The notes under the pieces were generated by a model. That model ran no database searches, was not told the origin of the DNA, and saw only the letters and a list, made by a program, of their open reading frames with translations. 64,000 nt of DNA, from assembly GCA_963752585.1 (NCBI GenBank), contig CAVVYV010000004.1:62001-126000 (forward strand), in the 5' to 3' direction. The translations under genes were made by a program, and so were the position numbers. Below are positions 29,690 through 40,355 of this stretch, one piece after another. The DNA is from CAVVYV01 sp963752585 (lineage in GTDB: Bacteria > Actinomycetota > Thermoleophilia > Solirubrobacterales > 70-9). Position 1 is the stretch's first letter, and each line of letters opens with the position of its first letter.

Positions 29690-32600
29690 CTACGCCGGGT
29701 CGGCCTTGCCCATCAGGGCGGTGAGGACGATCCGCTCCTGCTCCTTGGTGTGGGCGACCGCGTAGCCCTCGCCGGGGCTCGCGCGCGGCGGCCGGCCGAC
29801 GTAGCCGAGCTCGACCCCCTCCGGCAGCAGCTCCGGCATCCGCCGCTGCATCACCGACCAGGCGCCCATGTTCCGCGGCTCCTCCTGGACCCAGACGATC
29901 TCCTTCAGGCTCGGGTAGCTGGCGATCAGCTCGACGAGCTGCTCCTTGGCGAACGGGTAGAGGAGCTCGACCCGCGCCACCGCGACCTCCTCGGCCTCCT
30001 CGCGCTTCGGCGCCGCGTCGATGTCGTAGTAGATCTTCCCGGTGCACAGGGTGAGGCGCTCGACCTTGTCCTTGCGCTCGGCCGCGGTCGGGTCGTCGAT
30101 CACGAACTGGAACGAGCCCGAGGTGAGCTCGGCGAGGGTGGAGGTGGCGCGCGGCAGCCGCAGCAGGCCCTTCGGGGTGAAGACGATCAGCGGCCGCGCC
30201 TTTGCGATCTTCGCCTGGCGGCGCAGGAGGTGGAAGTACTGGGCCGCGGTGGTCGGGTTGGCGAGCCGGATGTTGCCCTCGGCGGCGAGCTGGATGAAGC
30301 GCTCGATCCGGGCGCTCGAGTGCTCCGGGCCGGCGCCCTCATAGCCGTGGGGGAGGAGCAGGGTGAGCCGGGTGTTCTGGCCCCACTTCGCCTCGGCCGA
30401 GACGATGAAGCTGTCGATGATCACCTGGGCGGCGTTGCCGAAGTCGCCGAACTGGGCCTCCCAGAGCACCAGGCTCGCCGGCGAGGCGGCCGAGTAGCCG
30501 TACTCGAAGCCGAGGCAGGCGGTCTCGGAGAGGGGGCTGTTGTGGAGCTCGAAGGGCGCCTTCGCTTCGGCGAGGTTCTGGATCGGCGCGTAGCGCAGCC
30601 CCGTCTTCTCGTCGTGGAGGACGAGGTGGCGATGCGAGAAGGTGCCGCGCTCGGTGTCCTGGCCGGTGAGCCGGATGTGGACGTCCTCGGTGAGCAGCGA
30701 GGCGAGGGCGAGCGCCTCGGCGTGACCGAACTCGATCCCGCCTTCGTCCATCGCGTCGACGCGCTTCGCCAGCGGCTTCCGGAGCTTGCGGTGGATGGTG
30801 AAGCTGTCCGGGACCCGGAGCAGCTCCTCGTTCAGGGCGCGCACCTCCTTCTCGTCCACCGCCGTGTCGACGCTCGGGCTTCTGGTCCGGTCGAGCTCGC
30901 CGGTGCCGGTGGCGGTCGGGTCCTCGAACTCGCCGGCGTCGATCTTCCGCCGGAGCTCGTCGTGCACGGACTTCAGCCCGGCCTGCCTTGCCTCCTTCTG
31001 ACCTTCGACCTCGTCGGCGCTGACGACGCCCTCCTTGACCAGCTCCTCGGCGTAGAGCTGGCTCACCGGCGGGTGCTCCTTGATCTTCGCCGCCATCACC
31101 GGCTGGGTGTAGGCGGGCTCGTCGGTCTCGTTGTGGCCGAAGCGGCGGTAGCCGATCAGGTCGATGACGACGTCGCGCCCCCACCGCTCCCGGTAGGCCA
31201 TCGCCAGCCGGATCGCGCCCAGGCAGGCCTCGGGATCGTCGGCGTTGACGTGGACGATCGGCACGTTGAAGCCCTTCGCCATGTCGGCGGCGTAGGGGGT
31301 CGAGCGCGCCTCCTCGGGATCGGTGGTGAAGCCGATCTGGTTGTTCTGGATGATGTGGATCGTGCCGCCGGTGGCGTAGCCCGGCAGCGACTGGAGGTTG
31401 AGCGTCTCCGCCACCACCCCCTGGGCGGGGAAGGCGGCGTCGCCGTGGAGGAGCACCGGGACGGCGGTGGCCGGATCGTGGGCGAGGTTCGCCTCCTCGC
31501 GGCTGGTCTGGGCGGCGCGGGTGGCGCCGGTGACGACCGGGTCGACGAACTCGAGATGGCTCGGGTTCGGATAGAGCCGGACGTCGATCTCGGAGCCGTC
31601 GCGGGTGGCGTAGATCCCCTTGTGGCCGTAGTGGTACTTGACGTCGCCGGTGCCGCCGGTGGGGATCGCCGCCACGGCCTTGACCGCCTCGATCGCCTTC
31701 GCGCCCTCGAACTCGGCGAGGATCGACTCGACCGAGCGCCCGAGGTTGTGGGCGAGGACGCTGAGACGGCCGCGGTGGGCCATCCCGATGACGACGTCGC
31801 GGGCGCCCTCGGTGTGGGCCATCTCGAAGAGCTCGTCGAGCATCGGCACGACCATGTCGAGGCCCTCGATCGAGAACATCTTCTGGCCCAGGTAGGCCTT
31901 CTCGATGAAGCGCTCGAAGCCGAAGACCTGAATCAGCCGCTCGAGCAGCTGCCGCTTCTCCTCGGGGTCGAGCGGCTTGCGATGCCAGCCGGTCTCGATC
32001 ATCTCCCGCAGCCACATCCGCTGCTGGTGCGAGGAGAGGTGCTCGATCTGGTACGCCATCGTCCCGCAGTAGGCGGCTCGCATCCGCGGCAGCACCTCGA
32101 GCAGGGTCTCGCCCTCGACCCCGATCCGGAGGATCTCGGCGGGGATCTGGGACATCAGCTCAGGGGTGAGGTTGAGGTTCTCGGGCTGGATCGCCGGATC
32201 GCCCTTCGGCTCGGAGCCGAGCGGGTCGAGCCGCGCGGCGAGGTGGCCGTGGGTGCGGTAGCCCTTGAGCAGCGAGGTGGCCGCCTGGACCGCCTGGAGG
32301 AGCTCGGTGTCCGGCTTCGTGGTGGGGCGACGGCGTCGGCGGCGGTCGCGGCGGCCGGCGAGCCGGAGGCGGCCGCCGGGTGGGCGCTGGCCACCACCGA
32401 TGGCTCGAGCCCGAGATCGCCTGGCGACCTTCTCGTAGAAGTCGTCCTCGCCCTGGAGCAGCTCCTCGATCCGGCGGAGGAAGGAGCCGGACTCCGCCCC
32501 CTGGATCACCCGGTGGTCGTAGGTGGAGGTCATCGTCATCACCTTGGAGACGCCGAGCGCCTTGATCTGGTCCTGGGGCGCGTGCGCCCACTCGACCGGA

Positions 32601-34034
32601 TAGGCGAGCGAGCCGCAGGCGACGATCGTCCCCTGCCCGCTCAGCAGCCGCGGCACCGAGGCGACCGTGCCGAGGCCGCCGGGGTTGGTGAGGCTGATGT
32701 TGGTTCCCTGGAAGTCGTCCGCGGTGAGCGTGTTCTCGCGGGTCTTGGTGATCAGCTCCTCGTAGTAGGTGTGGAAGCCGCGGAAGTCGAAGGTGTCCGC
32801 CCGCTTGATGCAGGGGACCATCAGGCTCCGGGCGCCCTTGCGCTCGACGTCGACCGCGATCCCGAGGTTGACGCTGGCCGGCTCGATCACGTTCGGCTTT
32901 CCGTCCCGATCCTCGTAGACGCGTCCCATCACCGGCCACTCCTGGGCGGCCTTGACGATCGCCCAGGCGATCAGGTGGGTGAAGCTGACCTTCATCCCCT
33001 GGTCCTTGAGCACCCCGTTGAGCGCCTTGCGCTTGGCGTCGAGGGTGTCCACCGCCAGCTCCCGGAAGGAGGTCGCGGTCGGGACCGAGCGGCTCTCCTC
33101 CATCGCCTTGGCGAGCATCGCCGCCGTCCCGCGGAGCGGCTTCACCTCGCCCTCCGCCGCGGACGCCGCCGGCGAGCGCCGCCGTCGCCGGCGGCGGCGA
33201 GCACGTCCTCCTTGGTGATCCGGCCGCCCACCCCCGATCCCTTGACGCCGCGCAGATCGACGCCGTTCGCCTCGGCGGCGCGGCGGGCGACGGGCGTGGC
33301 GTTCGCGCCGTCGCGAGGGTTCGCCCGCGGCGGGCGCGCTCGGAGCCTCGGCGGGGGCCTCGGCCTTCGCCGGCGCCGGCGCCGCGCCATCGCCCGCCGG
33401 CCGCCGCCCCCTTCTTCATCTCCGCTAGCGGCTTGCCCACCTCGACCGTCTCGTCGGGCTGGACGAGGATCTTGGTGATCGTTCCCGCCGAGGGGGCGGG
33501 GACCTCGGCGTCGACCTTGTCGGTCGAGATCTCGACCACGGTCTGTCCCTCCTCGACCGAGTCGCCTTCGGCGACGTGCCATTCGAGCACGGTGCCCTCG
33601 GCAACCGACTCGCCCATCTCCGGCATCACGATCTCGAGCCCGCCGCCGTCAAGCGATTTGCCGGCCGACACCGAGGCGTCGTCCGAGGTCGCCTTAGGAG
33701 GTTCCGCTTCGGCCCCGTTCGAGCTTTCCTCGGCGGCGGGAGCCTCCTCAGCGGGCTCCTCCTGCTCGGCGGCGGGAGCGGCCCCGTTCGGGTCGATCTC
33801 GGCCATCGGCTTGCCGACCTCGATCGTCTCGTCGGGTTGGACGAGGATCTTGGTGACGGTGCCGGAGGCGGGGGCCGGGACCTCGGCGTCGACCTTGTCG
33901 GTCGAGATCTCGACCATCGTGTCGCCCTCGCTGACCGTCTCTCCCTCGGCGACATGCCACTCGAGCACGGTGCCCTCAGACACCGACTCCCCCATCTCGG
34001 GCATCAAGAGCTGCACCTTCTGCCTGGTTGCCAT
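29690..34034 (-). CDS. kgd: 2-oxoglutarate dehydrogenase, Kgd-type E2-E1 polypeptide with two N-terminal lipoyl domains
   Basis: About 1448 aa after bridging frame breaks. Order: lipoyl domain 1 (LLMPEMGESVSEGTVLEWH; lipoyl Lys in STDKVDAEVPAP, about residue 47), lipoyl domain 2 (same motif, about residue 173), Ala/Pro linker, E3-binding domain (VKGSGVGGRITKEDVLAAAG), E2 acyltransferase (start RGTAAMLAKAMEESRSVPTA; active-site region TYDHRVIQGAESG), then E1 (VIGMAHRGRLSVLAHNLG, TPP motif RRFGHNETDEPAYTQP; ends ALMGKADPA). It converts 2-oxoglutarate to succinyl-CoA. Mycobacterial Kgd lacks lipoyl domains, so this chain carries more parts than usual. Breaks near 33395, 33318, 33178, 32422 and 32323; no stop lies in the corrected frame, so one protein is inferred. 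Confidence 0.9.
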
Positions 34035-34119
34035 TCCCCCTCTAACTCTATGACGTTAGCCAAGGCGTGCTCGGCACGGATCGTGCGGTGGCCTCGGTCC
34101 AGGAATTAGCCGAGCAAGC

Positions 34120-34398
34120 TCAGCCGAGCCGGGCGATCAGGTCGACCTCGGGCCAGCCGTGGGGCTGGAGGTAGTCCCGGGTCGGGGCGATCGACTCGCA
34201 GAAGGCGCAGGCGATCTCCTCGCTCCAGCTCACCGGCCCGCCGAGCGCGATCGGCATCCCGCAATCGGGACAGGCGAGCGAGCGGGTGGCGAGATGGGCG
34301 ATTCGGGCGCGGGGACGGATCTCGACCTGACCGGCGGTTGCGCGGAGGCGCTCGTCGCGCTCGGGGTCCGGCTGCGTGATCGGATCGAAGACACCCAC
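34120..34398 (-). CDS. Small zinc-binding protein, 92 aa
   Basis: MGVFDPITQPDPERDERLRA start, with two CxxC pairs: ACPDCGMPIALGG and ACAFCESIAPT. C-terminus WPEVDLIARLG. A zinc-ribbon-like fold is likely. It lies between the 2-oxoglutarate dehydrogenase and the fatty acyl-CoA reductase genes, 80 bp from the latter and divergent from it. Function unknown; conservation cannot be judged here. Confidence 0.7.
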   Translation of the reverse strand: MGVFDPITQPDPERDERLRATAGQVEIRPRARIAHLATRSLACPDCGMPIALGGPVSWSEEIACAFCESIAPTRDYLQPHGWPEVDLIARLG

Positions 34399-34478
34399 GC
34401 CCTGATTATTGCGCTCGGCGGTCCCCGGCCCACAACGCGCCGTGTAAGTTCCGCGGTGGAGATGGAGGAGGGGCTGAG

Positions 34479-36495
34479 ATGAGCTATTTCGTCACCGGCG
34501 CCACCGGGTTCATCGGCCGCAACCTGGTGGAGCTGCTGCTCGAGCGGGAGGGGACGATCTACGTGCTCGTCCGCGAGGGATCCCGCGGGCGCCTCGAGGA
34601 GCTCCGCTCGCGCTGGGGCGCGGACGAGGACCGGATCGTGCCGGTGATCGGCGACCTCTCCGCCGAGCACCTCGGCTGCGAGGACCGGATCCAGGAGCTG
34701 AAGGGCGAGATCGACCACTTCTTCCACCTCGCCGCGATCTACGACATGACCGCGGACGCCGAGACCCAGCGGATCTCCAACGTCGAGGGGACCCGCCACG
34801 CCGTCCAGCTCGCCGAGGCGGTCGACGCGAAGCGCTTCCACATGGTCAGCTCGATTGCCGCGGCAGGCCTCTACAAGGGGACCTTCACCGAGGAGATGTT
34901 CGACGAGGCCGAGAAGGTCGACAACCACCCCTACTTCCAGACCAAGCACGAGTCCGAGGCGGTGGTGCGGGAGGAATCCGACGTCCCCTGGCGGGTCTAC
35001 CGGCCCGGGATCGTCGTCGGCCATTCCGAGACCGGCGAGATCGACAAGATCGACGGCCCCTACTACTTCTTCAAGCTGCTCCAGCGCGCCCGCAACCTGC
35101 TGCCGCAGTGGGTCCCCGGGATCGGGATCGAGGGGCGGAGGATCAACATCGTCCCGGTCGACTACGTGGTCAGGGCGATGGACCACATCGCCCACATCGA
35201 CGGCCTCGACGGCCAGGCGTTCCACCTCACCGACCCGAACCCGCTGACCGCCGGGCAGGTGATCAACGTCTTCGCGAAGGCCGCCCACGCGCCGGAGGCG
35301 GCGATGCGGATCGACTCGAAGATGTTCGACTTCATCCCGAAGCAGGTCCGGATGGGGCTGACGATGCTGCCGCCGGTGAAGCGGTTCTCAGACCAGGTGC
35401 TGGCCGACCTCGGCATCCCCCGGTCGGTGCTCGTCTACATCAACTACCCGACCGACTTCGACTCGTCCAAGACCCAGGAGCTGCTCGAGGGAACCGACAT
35501 CTCGGTCCCCCCGCTGCCCAGCTACGGCGAGCGGCTCTGGGACTACTGGGAGCGCAACCTCGACCCCGACCTGTTCAAGGACCGCTCGCTCTCCGGGGCG
35601 ATCGGCGGCAAGGTGGTGCTGATCACCGGCGCCTCGTCGGGGATCGGGAAGGCGGCGGCGATCAAGTGCGCCGCGGCGGGGGCGACGGTGCTGCTGGTCG
35701 CCCGGACGCCCGGAGAAGCTCGAGGAGACGAAGGCCGAGATCGAGGAAGCCGGCGGGGAGGCCCACATCCACCGCGCCGATCTCTCCGACCTCGACGACG
35801 TCGAGAAGATGGCCTCGGAGGTGCTCGCCGAGTACGGCCGGGTCGACATCCTCGTCAACAACGCCGGCCGCTCGATCCGCCGCTCGATTGAGAACTCCTA
35901 CGACCGCTTCCACGACTTCGAGCGGACGATGCAGCTCAACTACTTCGGTGCCCTCCGCTTGATCCTCAGCCTGATGCCGGCGATGCGAAAGCGGTCGAAG
36001 GGCCGCAAGGGCGGCCACATCATCAACGTCAGCTCGATCGGGGTGCAGACCCATACCCCGCGCTTCTCCGCCTACGTCGCCTCGAAGGCGGCGCTCGACG
36101 CCTGGTCGCGGTGCGTCGCCTCCGAGGTGATCGACGACGGGGTTCACATCACCACGATCTACATGCCGCTGGTGCGGACGCCGATGATCGCCCCGACGAA
36201 GATGTACGACGCCTTCCCGACGAGCTCCCCTGAGGAGGCGGCGGAGATGATCACCCACGCGATGATCACGAAGCCGAAGAAGGTGGCGACCAGGCTCGGC
36301 AACTTCGGGGAGCTCCTCTACAACGTCGCCCCGAAGGCCTCGGACGCGATCCTCAACACCGCCTACAAGCTGTTCCCCGAATCGAAGGCGGCGAAGGGCA
36401 AGGAGAAGAAGGAGGACGGGAAGCCGTCGAAGGACGAGGAGCTCTCCAGCGAGGGGGTCGCGTTCGCGTACCTGATGCGGGGCGTGCACTGGTAG
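34479..36495 (+). CDS. Two-domain fatty acyl-CoA reductase (AcrA1-like: extended SDR + classical SDR)
   Basis: About 672 aa. The N-terminal extended SDR has FVTGATGFIGRNLVELLL and active-site YFQTKHESE. The C-terminal classical SDR begins KVVLITGASSGIGKAAAIKC with NNAG at DILVNNAGRSIRRS and YVASKAALD. The two-domain layout is that of mycobacterial AcrA1 and marine FAR enzymes that reduce acyl-CoA to fatty aldehyde/alcohol. One extra C near 35711 breaks ARTPEKLEETKAEIEEAGG and was bridged. ATG 34479 has GGAGGGG upstream. The alkyl-DHAP synthase that follows would use the fatty alcohol. Confidence 0.85.
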
Positions 36496-38167
36496 AGGCC
36501 ACCCGCAGGCGCAAGCACTGGGGGTGGGGATGGGAGGACCAGCAGTCCTCCCGCGAGCAGGTCGAGGGCGTCGGACGGGCGATCCACGAGCGCCTCGGCT
36601 TCGAGGTCTCCGAGATCGAGGAGCCGGCTCCGCTGGACGCCGTCGAGCTTCCCGAGCCACGCCTCAAAGCCCCGTCGCGGTTCGACGAGATGTTCTCCGC
36701 CGAGCCCTACGAGCGGATCTCGCACGCGCTCGGCAAGGCCTACCGCGACGTCGTCCGCGGCTTCCGCGGCGAGTTCGCCAATCCGCCCGACCTGGTCGCC
36801 TACCCGGAGTCGGCCGAGGACATCGACGCCGTCCTCTCCATCTGCGCCGACGCCGGCGCCGCCGCGATCCCGTTCGGGGGCGGCACCAGCGTCGTCGGCG
36901 GGGTCGAGCCCCGGATGCGGGATGACTACCCGGCGGTCGTCTCGATCGACCTGAAGCGGATGGACCGGGTGCTCGAGGTGGACGCCGTCTCGAAGGCGGC
37001 CCGGATCCAGGCGGGCGCGACCGGGCCCGGGCTCGAGGAGCAGCTCTCAGACCACGGCCTCACCCTGCGCCACTTCCCGCAGTCGTTCGAGTACTCGACC
37101 CTGGGCGGCTGGATCGCGACCCGGGCGGGCGGCCACTTCGCCACCCTCTACACCCACATCGACGACCTGGTCGAGTCGGTCCGGGCGGTGACGATCGAGG
37201 GGGAGTGGGAGAGCCGGCGGCTGCCCGGCTCCGGCGCCGGCCCGAGTCCCGACCGCGCCCTGATCGGCTCCGAGGGAATCCTCGCTGTGATCGCCGATGC
37301 CTGGGTCCGGGTCCGGGAGCGGCCGACCTTCAAGCTCTCGACCGGCGTCGCGTTCGACGACTTCGCCGCCGGGGCCGAGGCCGTCCGCGAGCTTTCCCAG
37401 TCGGGGCTCAACCCCTCGAACTGCCGCCTGCTGGACGCGGTCGAGTCCGAGACGACCTCGGCCGGGCCGCCCGGGCAAGGCGCTGCTGGTGCTCGGCTTC
37501 GAGTCCGCCCACCACCCGGTGGACGAGCCGATGGCGCTCGCAATCGAGGCCGCCCGCGGCCACGGCGGCGAGCCGGGGGAGATCAGGGGGAAGGCAGCGG
37601 AGCGACCCAGGTCCCGCAGCTCGCCGGGAGGCACCGGCGCCGCACGCTCCGGGCGATGACCCCGTCAACGCCTGGCGCCACGCCTTCCTCTTCGCTCCCT
37701 ATCTGCGCGACTCGCTGGTTGCCTGCGGGGTCCTCTCGGACACGTTCGAGACCGCGATCACCTGGGACCGCTTCCCCAACTTCCACGCCGAGGTGATGGA
37801 GACCGCGCGGCGGGCGGTGGCCGAGGCCTCGGGCGGGCCGGCCGAGGGGCCGGGCTCGCCGCGGATCAGCTGCCGCTTCACCCACGTCTATCCCGACGGG
37901 CCCGCCCCCTACTACACGGTCCTCGCCCAGGCGAGGCGCGGCGACGAGGTCGCCCAATGGGACGAGATAAAGGCGGCCGTCTCCGAGACCGTGATCGATG
38001 CCGGCGGGACGATCACCCACCATCACGCCGTCGGCCGCGACCACCGCCCCTGGTACGACCGCCAGCGCCCCGGGCCCTTCGCCGAGGCTCTGCGCGCCGC
38101 CAAGGCCGAGCTCGACCCGAAGGGGATCCTCAATCCCGGCGTCCTGGTCGATCCCCGGCGCGACTGA
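36489..38167 (+). CDS. agpS: Alkyldihydroxyacetonephosphate synthase (AGPS-like FAD oxidase)
   Basis: About 559 aa FAD enzyme that swaps the acyl chain of acyl-DHAP for a fatty alcohol, forming an ether lipid. AGPS hallmarks: KHWGWGWED near the N-terminus, FAD loop IPFGGGTSVVGG, FPQSFEYSTLGGWIATRAGG, ALIGSEGILAVIADAW, FTHVYPDG and the His run THHHAVGRD. The start is unclear: no ATG/GTG/TTG opens this frame, and CTG 36489 overlapping the upstream stop is the best guess. Breaks near 37480 (extra G, restores AGPPGKALLVLGFESAHHP) and 37661 (extra C, restores SGDDPVNAWRHAFLF). Confidence 0.88.
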
Positions 38168-38217
38168 CAGCGGCTGATCACCGCGCCGAGCGTCTGCCCC
38201 TAACCTGTCCGGGTTCT

Positions 38218-39168
38218 ATGGTCGGCCCCCTGACGAAGGAGCGGGCCCCCTCGGAGACACGCGAGCAGGTCACCGGCGGGGATGCCTCGAGGTCAAGCCG
38301 CGGGACGCTGCGCGCGGTGATCGTCGCGCTGCGCCCGCAGGAGTGGGTGAAGAACCTGCTCGTCTACGCGGGCCTGATCTTCTCGGGCAAGTTCGACGAG
38401 GTCGATGCGATCCTCGCCGCCACGGTCACCTTTGTCGCCTTCTGCATGGTTGCCTCCGCCGGTTACCTGATCAACGACGCCCGCGACATCGAGGAGGATC
38501 GCCAGCACCCGAGGAAGCGGAACCGCCCGATCGCGGCCGGGGAGCTCGGCATTTCCACGGCGATCGGGCTAGCCGTCGTGCTGGGCGTCGCCGGGCTCGC
38601 CGGTGCGACGCTCCTGGATCCCACGGTCGGGGGCATCGTCCTCGCCTACGCGGTCGGCACCACCCTCTATTCCTACGTCCTCAAGCACGAGGTGATCCTC
38701 GACGTGATGACGATCGCGGGCCTCTTCGTGCTCCGGGTGCTCGCCGGCGCGGTCGCGGTCGACGCCGACGCCTCCGCGTACCTGCTGCTCACCACGGGGA
38801 TGGTCGCCCTCTTCCTCGGTTTCACCAAGCGTCGCCAGGAGGCGACCTCCGAGCTCCACTCGGGCGCCGAGAGCCGCCCGGTGCTGGAGCACTACTCGAT
38901 CCCATTCCTCGATCAGGCGGTGGCGATGGTGACCGCGACGACGGTGATCAGCTACGCGATCTACGCCGTCAACTCGCCGCTGATCGGCGCCAAGATGCTG
39001 GGCACCCTGCCTCCGGTCGTCTACGGGATCTTCCGCTACCTCTACCTGATCTACGACCGCAAGGACGCCCGCTCGACCGACGAGATCCTGCTCGAGGACT
39101 ACGGGATGATCGGCGCCGCGGTCGTTTGGGTCGCCACCGCGGTGACCCTGCTCGCGATCTACAACTAG
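38218..39168 (+). CDS. UbiA-family prenyltransferase, decaprenyl-phosphate phosphoribosyltransferase-like
   Basis: 316-aa membrane enzyme with about nine hydrophobic segments. N-terminal LRPQEWVKNLLVYAGLIFSG and the two Asp-rich motifs NDARDIEEDRQHPRKRNRP and YLYLIYDRKDARSTDEILLED match the DPPR-synthase branch (mycobacterial UbiA, arabinan donor synthesis) rather than quinone prenyltransferases. Start ATG 38218. Intact. In this organism the product may feed a decaprenyl-phosphoryl-arabinose-like pathway or another polyprenyl-sugar route (inference). Confidence 0.88.
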   Translation: MVGPLTKERAPSETREQVTGGDASRSSRGTLRAVIVALRPQEWVKNLLVYAGLIFSGKFDEVDAILAATVTFVAFCMVASAGYLINDARDIEEDRQHPRKRNRPIAAGELGISTAIGLAVVLGVAGLAGATLLDPTVGGIVLAYAVGTTLYSYVLKHEVILDVMTIAGLFVLRVLAGAVAVDADASAYLLLTTGMVALFLGFTKRRQEATSELHSGAESRPVLEHYSIPFLDQAVAMVTATTVISYAIYAVNSPLIGAKMLGTLPPVVYGIFRYLYLIYDRKDARSTDEILLEDYGMIGAAVVWVATAVTLLAIYN

Positions 39169-39211
39169 TCCCCTGGCCGGGCAGCCAGGATCGGTAGTGT
39201 CCGTTTTCTGC

Positions 39212-40351
39212 ATGGACCTGACCCTGACCGAGTCGGAGGCCGCGTTCCAGGCCGAGGTCCGGAGCTGGCTGGAGGAGAACCATCCCGGCCCGGCGCCGGA
39301 GGGGGACGACGCCGCCGAGTTCGAGTTCCGGCGCGCCTGGCAGAAGAAGCTCCACGACGCCGGCTGGGCGGGGCTCTCCTGGCCCGAGGAGTACGGCGGC
39401 AAGGGCGCGACCCTGATCGAGCAGTCGCTCTTCAACGAGGAGCTCGGCCGCCAGCGGGTGCCGCTGCCGGCCAACGTCCTCGGCCTGGTGATGGGCGGCC
39501 CGATGCTGATCGCCCACGGCAATGAGGCCCAGAAGGAGCGCTACCTGGAGCCGATCCTCTCCGGCGAGGAGATCTGGTGCCAGGGATTCTCGGAGCCCGA
39601 GTCGGGCTCCGACCTCGCCTCGCTGAAGACGCGAGCGGTGAAGTCGAACGGCGGCTGGAAGGTGACCGGGCAGAAGGTCTGGACCACCTACGCCCACGAG
39701 GCGAAGTGGTGCATGCTGCTCGCCCGCTCCGACCAGGACGCCCCCAAGCACAAGGGGATCACCTACTTCCTCCTCGACATGGACCAGCCCGGGGTCGAGG
39801 TCCGCCCGCTTCGCCAGATCACCGGCGAGGCCGAGTTCAACGAGATCTTCCTCGAGGAGGCGGAGATCCCCGACGAGAACGTCGTCGGCGAGGTCGGCGG
39901 CGGCTGGCAGGTCGCGATCACCACCCTGATGTTCGAGCGCGCCGGCCTCGGCGCGGTCGCGGTGATGGGCCTGAAGCGGACGATGGAGGACCTGCTCGCG
40001 GTGCTCCGTGAGCGAGGGCTCGACGATGACCCGGTGGTTCGCCAGCGGGTCGCCCAGCTCCAGATCGGGATCGAGGCGATGCGCCTCGGCGCGCTCCGAT
40101 CGCTCACCCAGACGATGAGGACCGGGATCCCGGGGCCGGAGGGCTCGCTCAGCAAGTGGCAATGGGCCGACTACAACCAGGGGCTGACCGAGCTCGGCAA
40201 CGAGGTCCTCGGGCCAGAGGGGATGAGGGCCGGCACCGACTGGAGCTACCGCTTCCTCCGCGCCCGCGCCAACTCGATCGAGGGTGGCACCACCGAGGTC
40301 TTGAAGAACATCATCGCCGAGCGGGTGCTCGGCCTACCGAGGCTCAGGTGA
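39212..40351 (+). CDS. Acyl-CoA dehydrogenase, first of a pair
   Basis: 379-aa FAD flavoprotein. Consensus blocks GLSWPEEYGGKGATLIEQSL, QGFSEPESGSDLASLKTRA, WKVTGQKVWTTYAHEAKWC and RARANSIEGGTTEVLKNIIA. Catalytic-base position falls in the ANSIEGGT/R region of long-chain or steroid-type ACADs. I chose ATG 39212 (MDLTLTESEAAF) over GTG 39197. Five bases separate it from the second ACAD gene, as in FadE pairs that form alpha2-beta2 heterotetramers in mycobacterial sterol breakdown; substrate unknown. Confidence 0.9.
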   Translation: MDLTLTESEAAFQAEVRSWLEENHPGPAPEGDDAAEFEFRRAWQKKLHDAGWAGLSWPEEYGGKGATLIEQSLFNEELGRQRVPLPANVLGLVMGGPMLIAHGNEAQKERYLEPILSGEEIWCQGFSEPESGSDLASLKTRAVKSNGGWKVTGQKVWTTYAHEAKWCMLLARSDQDAPKHKGITYFLLDMDQPGVEVRPLRQITGEAEFNEIFLEEAEIPDENVVGEVGGGWQVAITTLMFERAGLGAVAVMGLKRTMEDLLAVLRERGLDDDPVVRQRVAQLQIGIEAMRLGALRSLTQTMRTGIPGPEGSLSKWQWADYNQGLTELGNEVLGPEGMRAGTDWSYRFLRARANSIEGGTTEVLKNIIAERVLGLPRLR

Positions 40352-40355
40352 TCGG

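Noticed and set aside
29750..33478. A 1242-codon plus-strand open frame opposite the 2-oxoglutarate dehydrogenase gene
   Set aside because: Composition is Leu/Arg/Asp/Val-rich with no motif, and it mirrors the codon pattern of the real gene on the other strand. Long antisense frames are expected in DNA this GC-rich.
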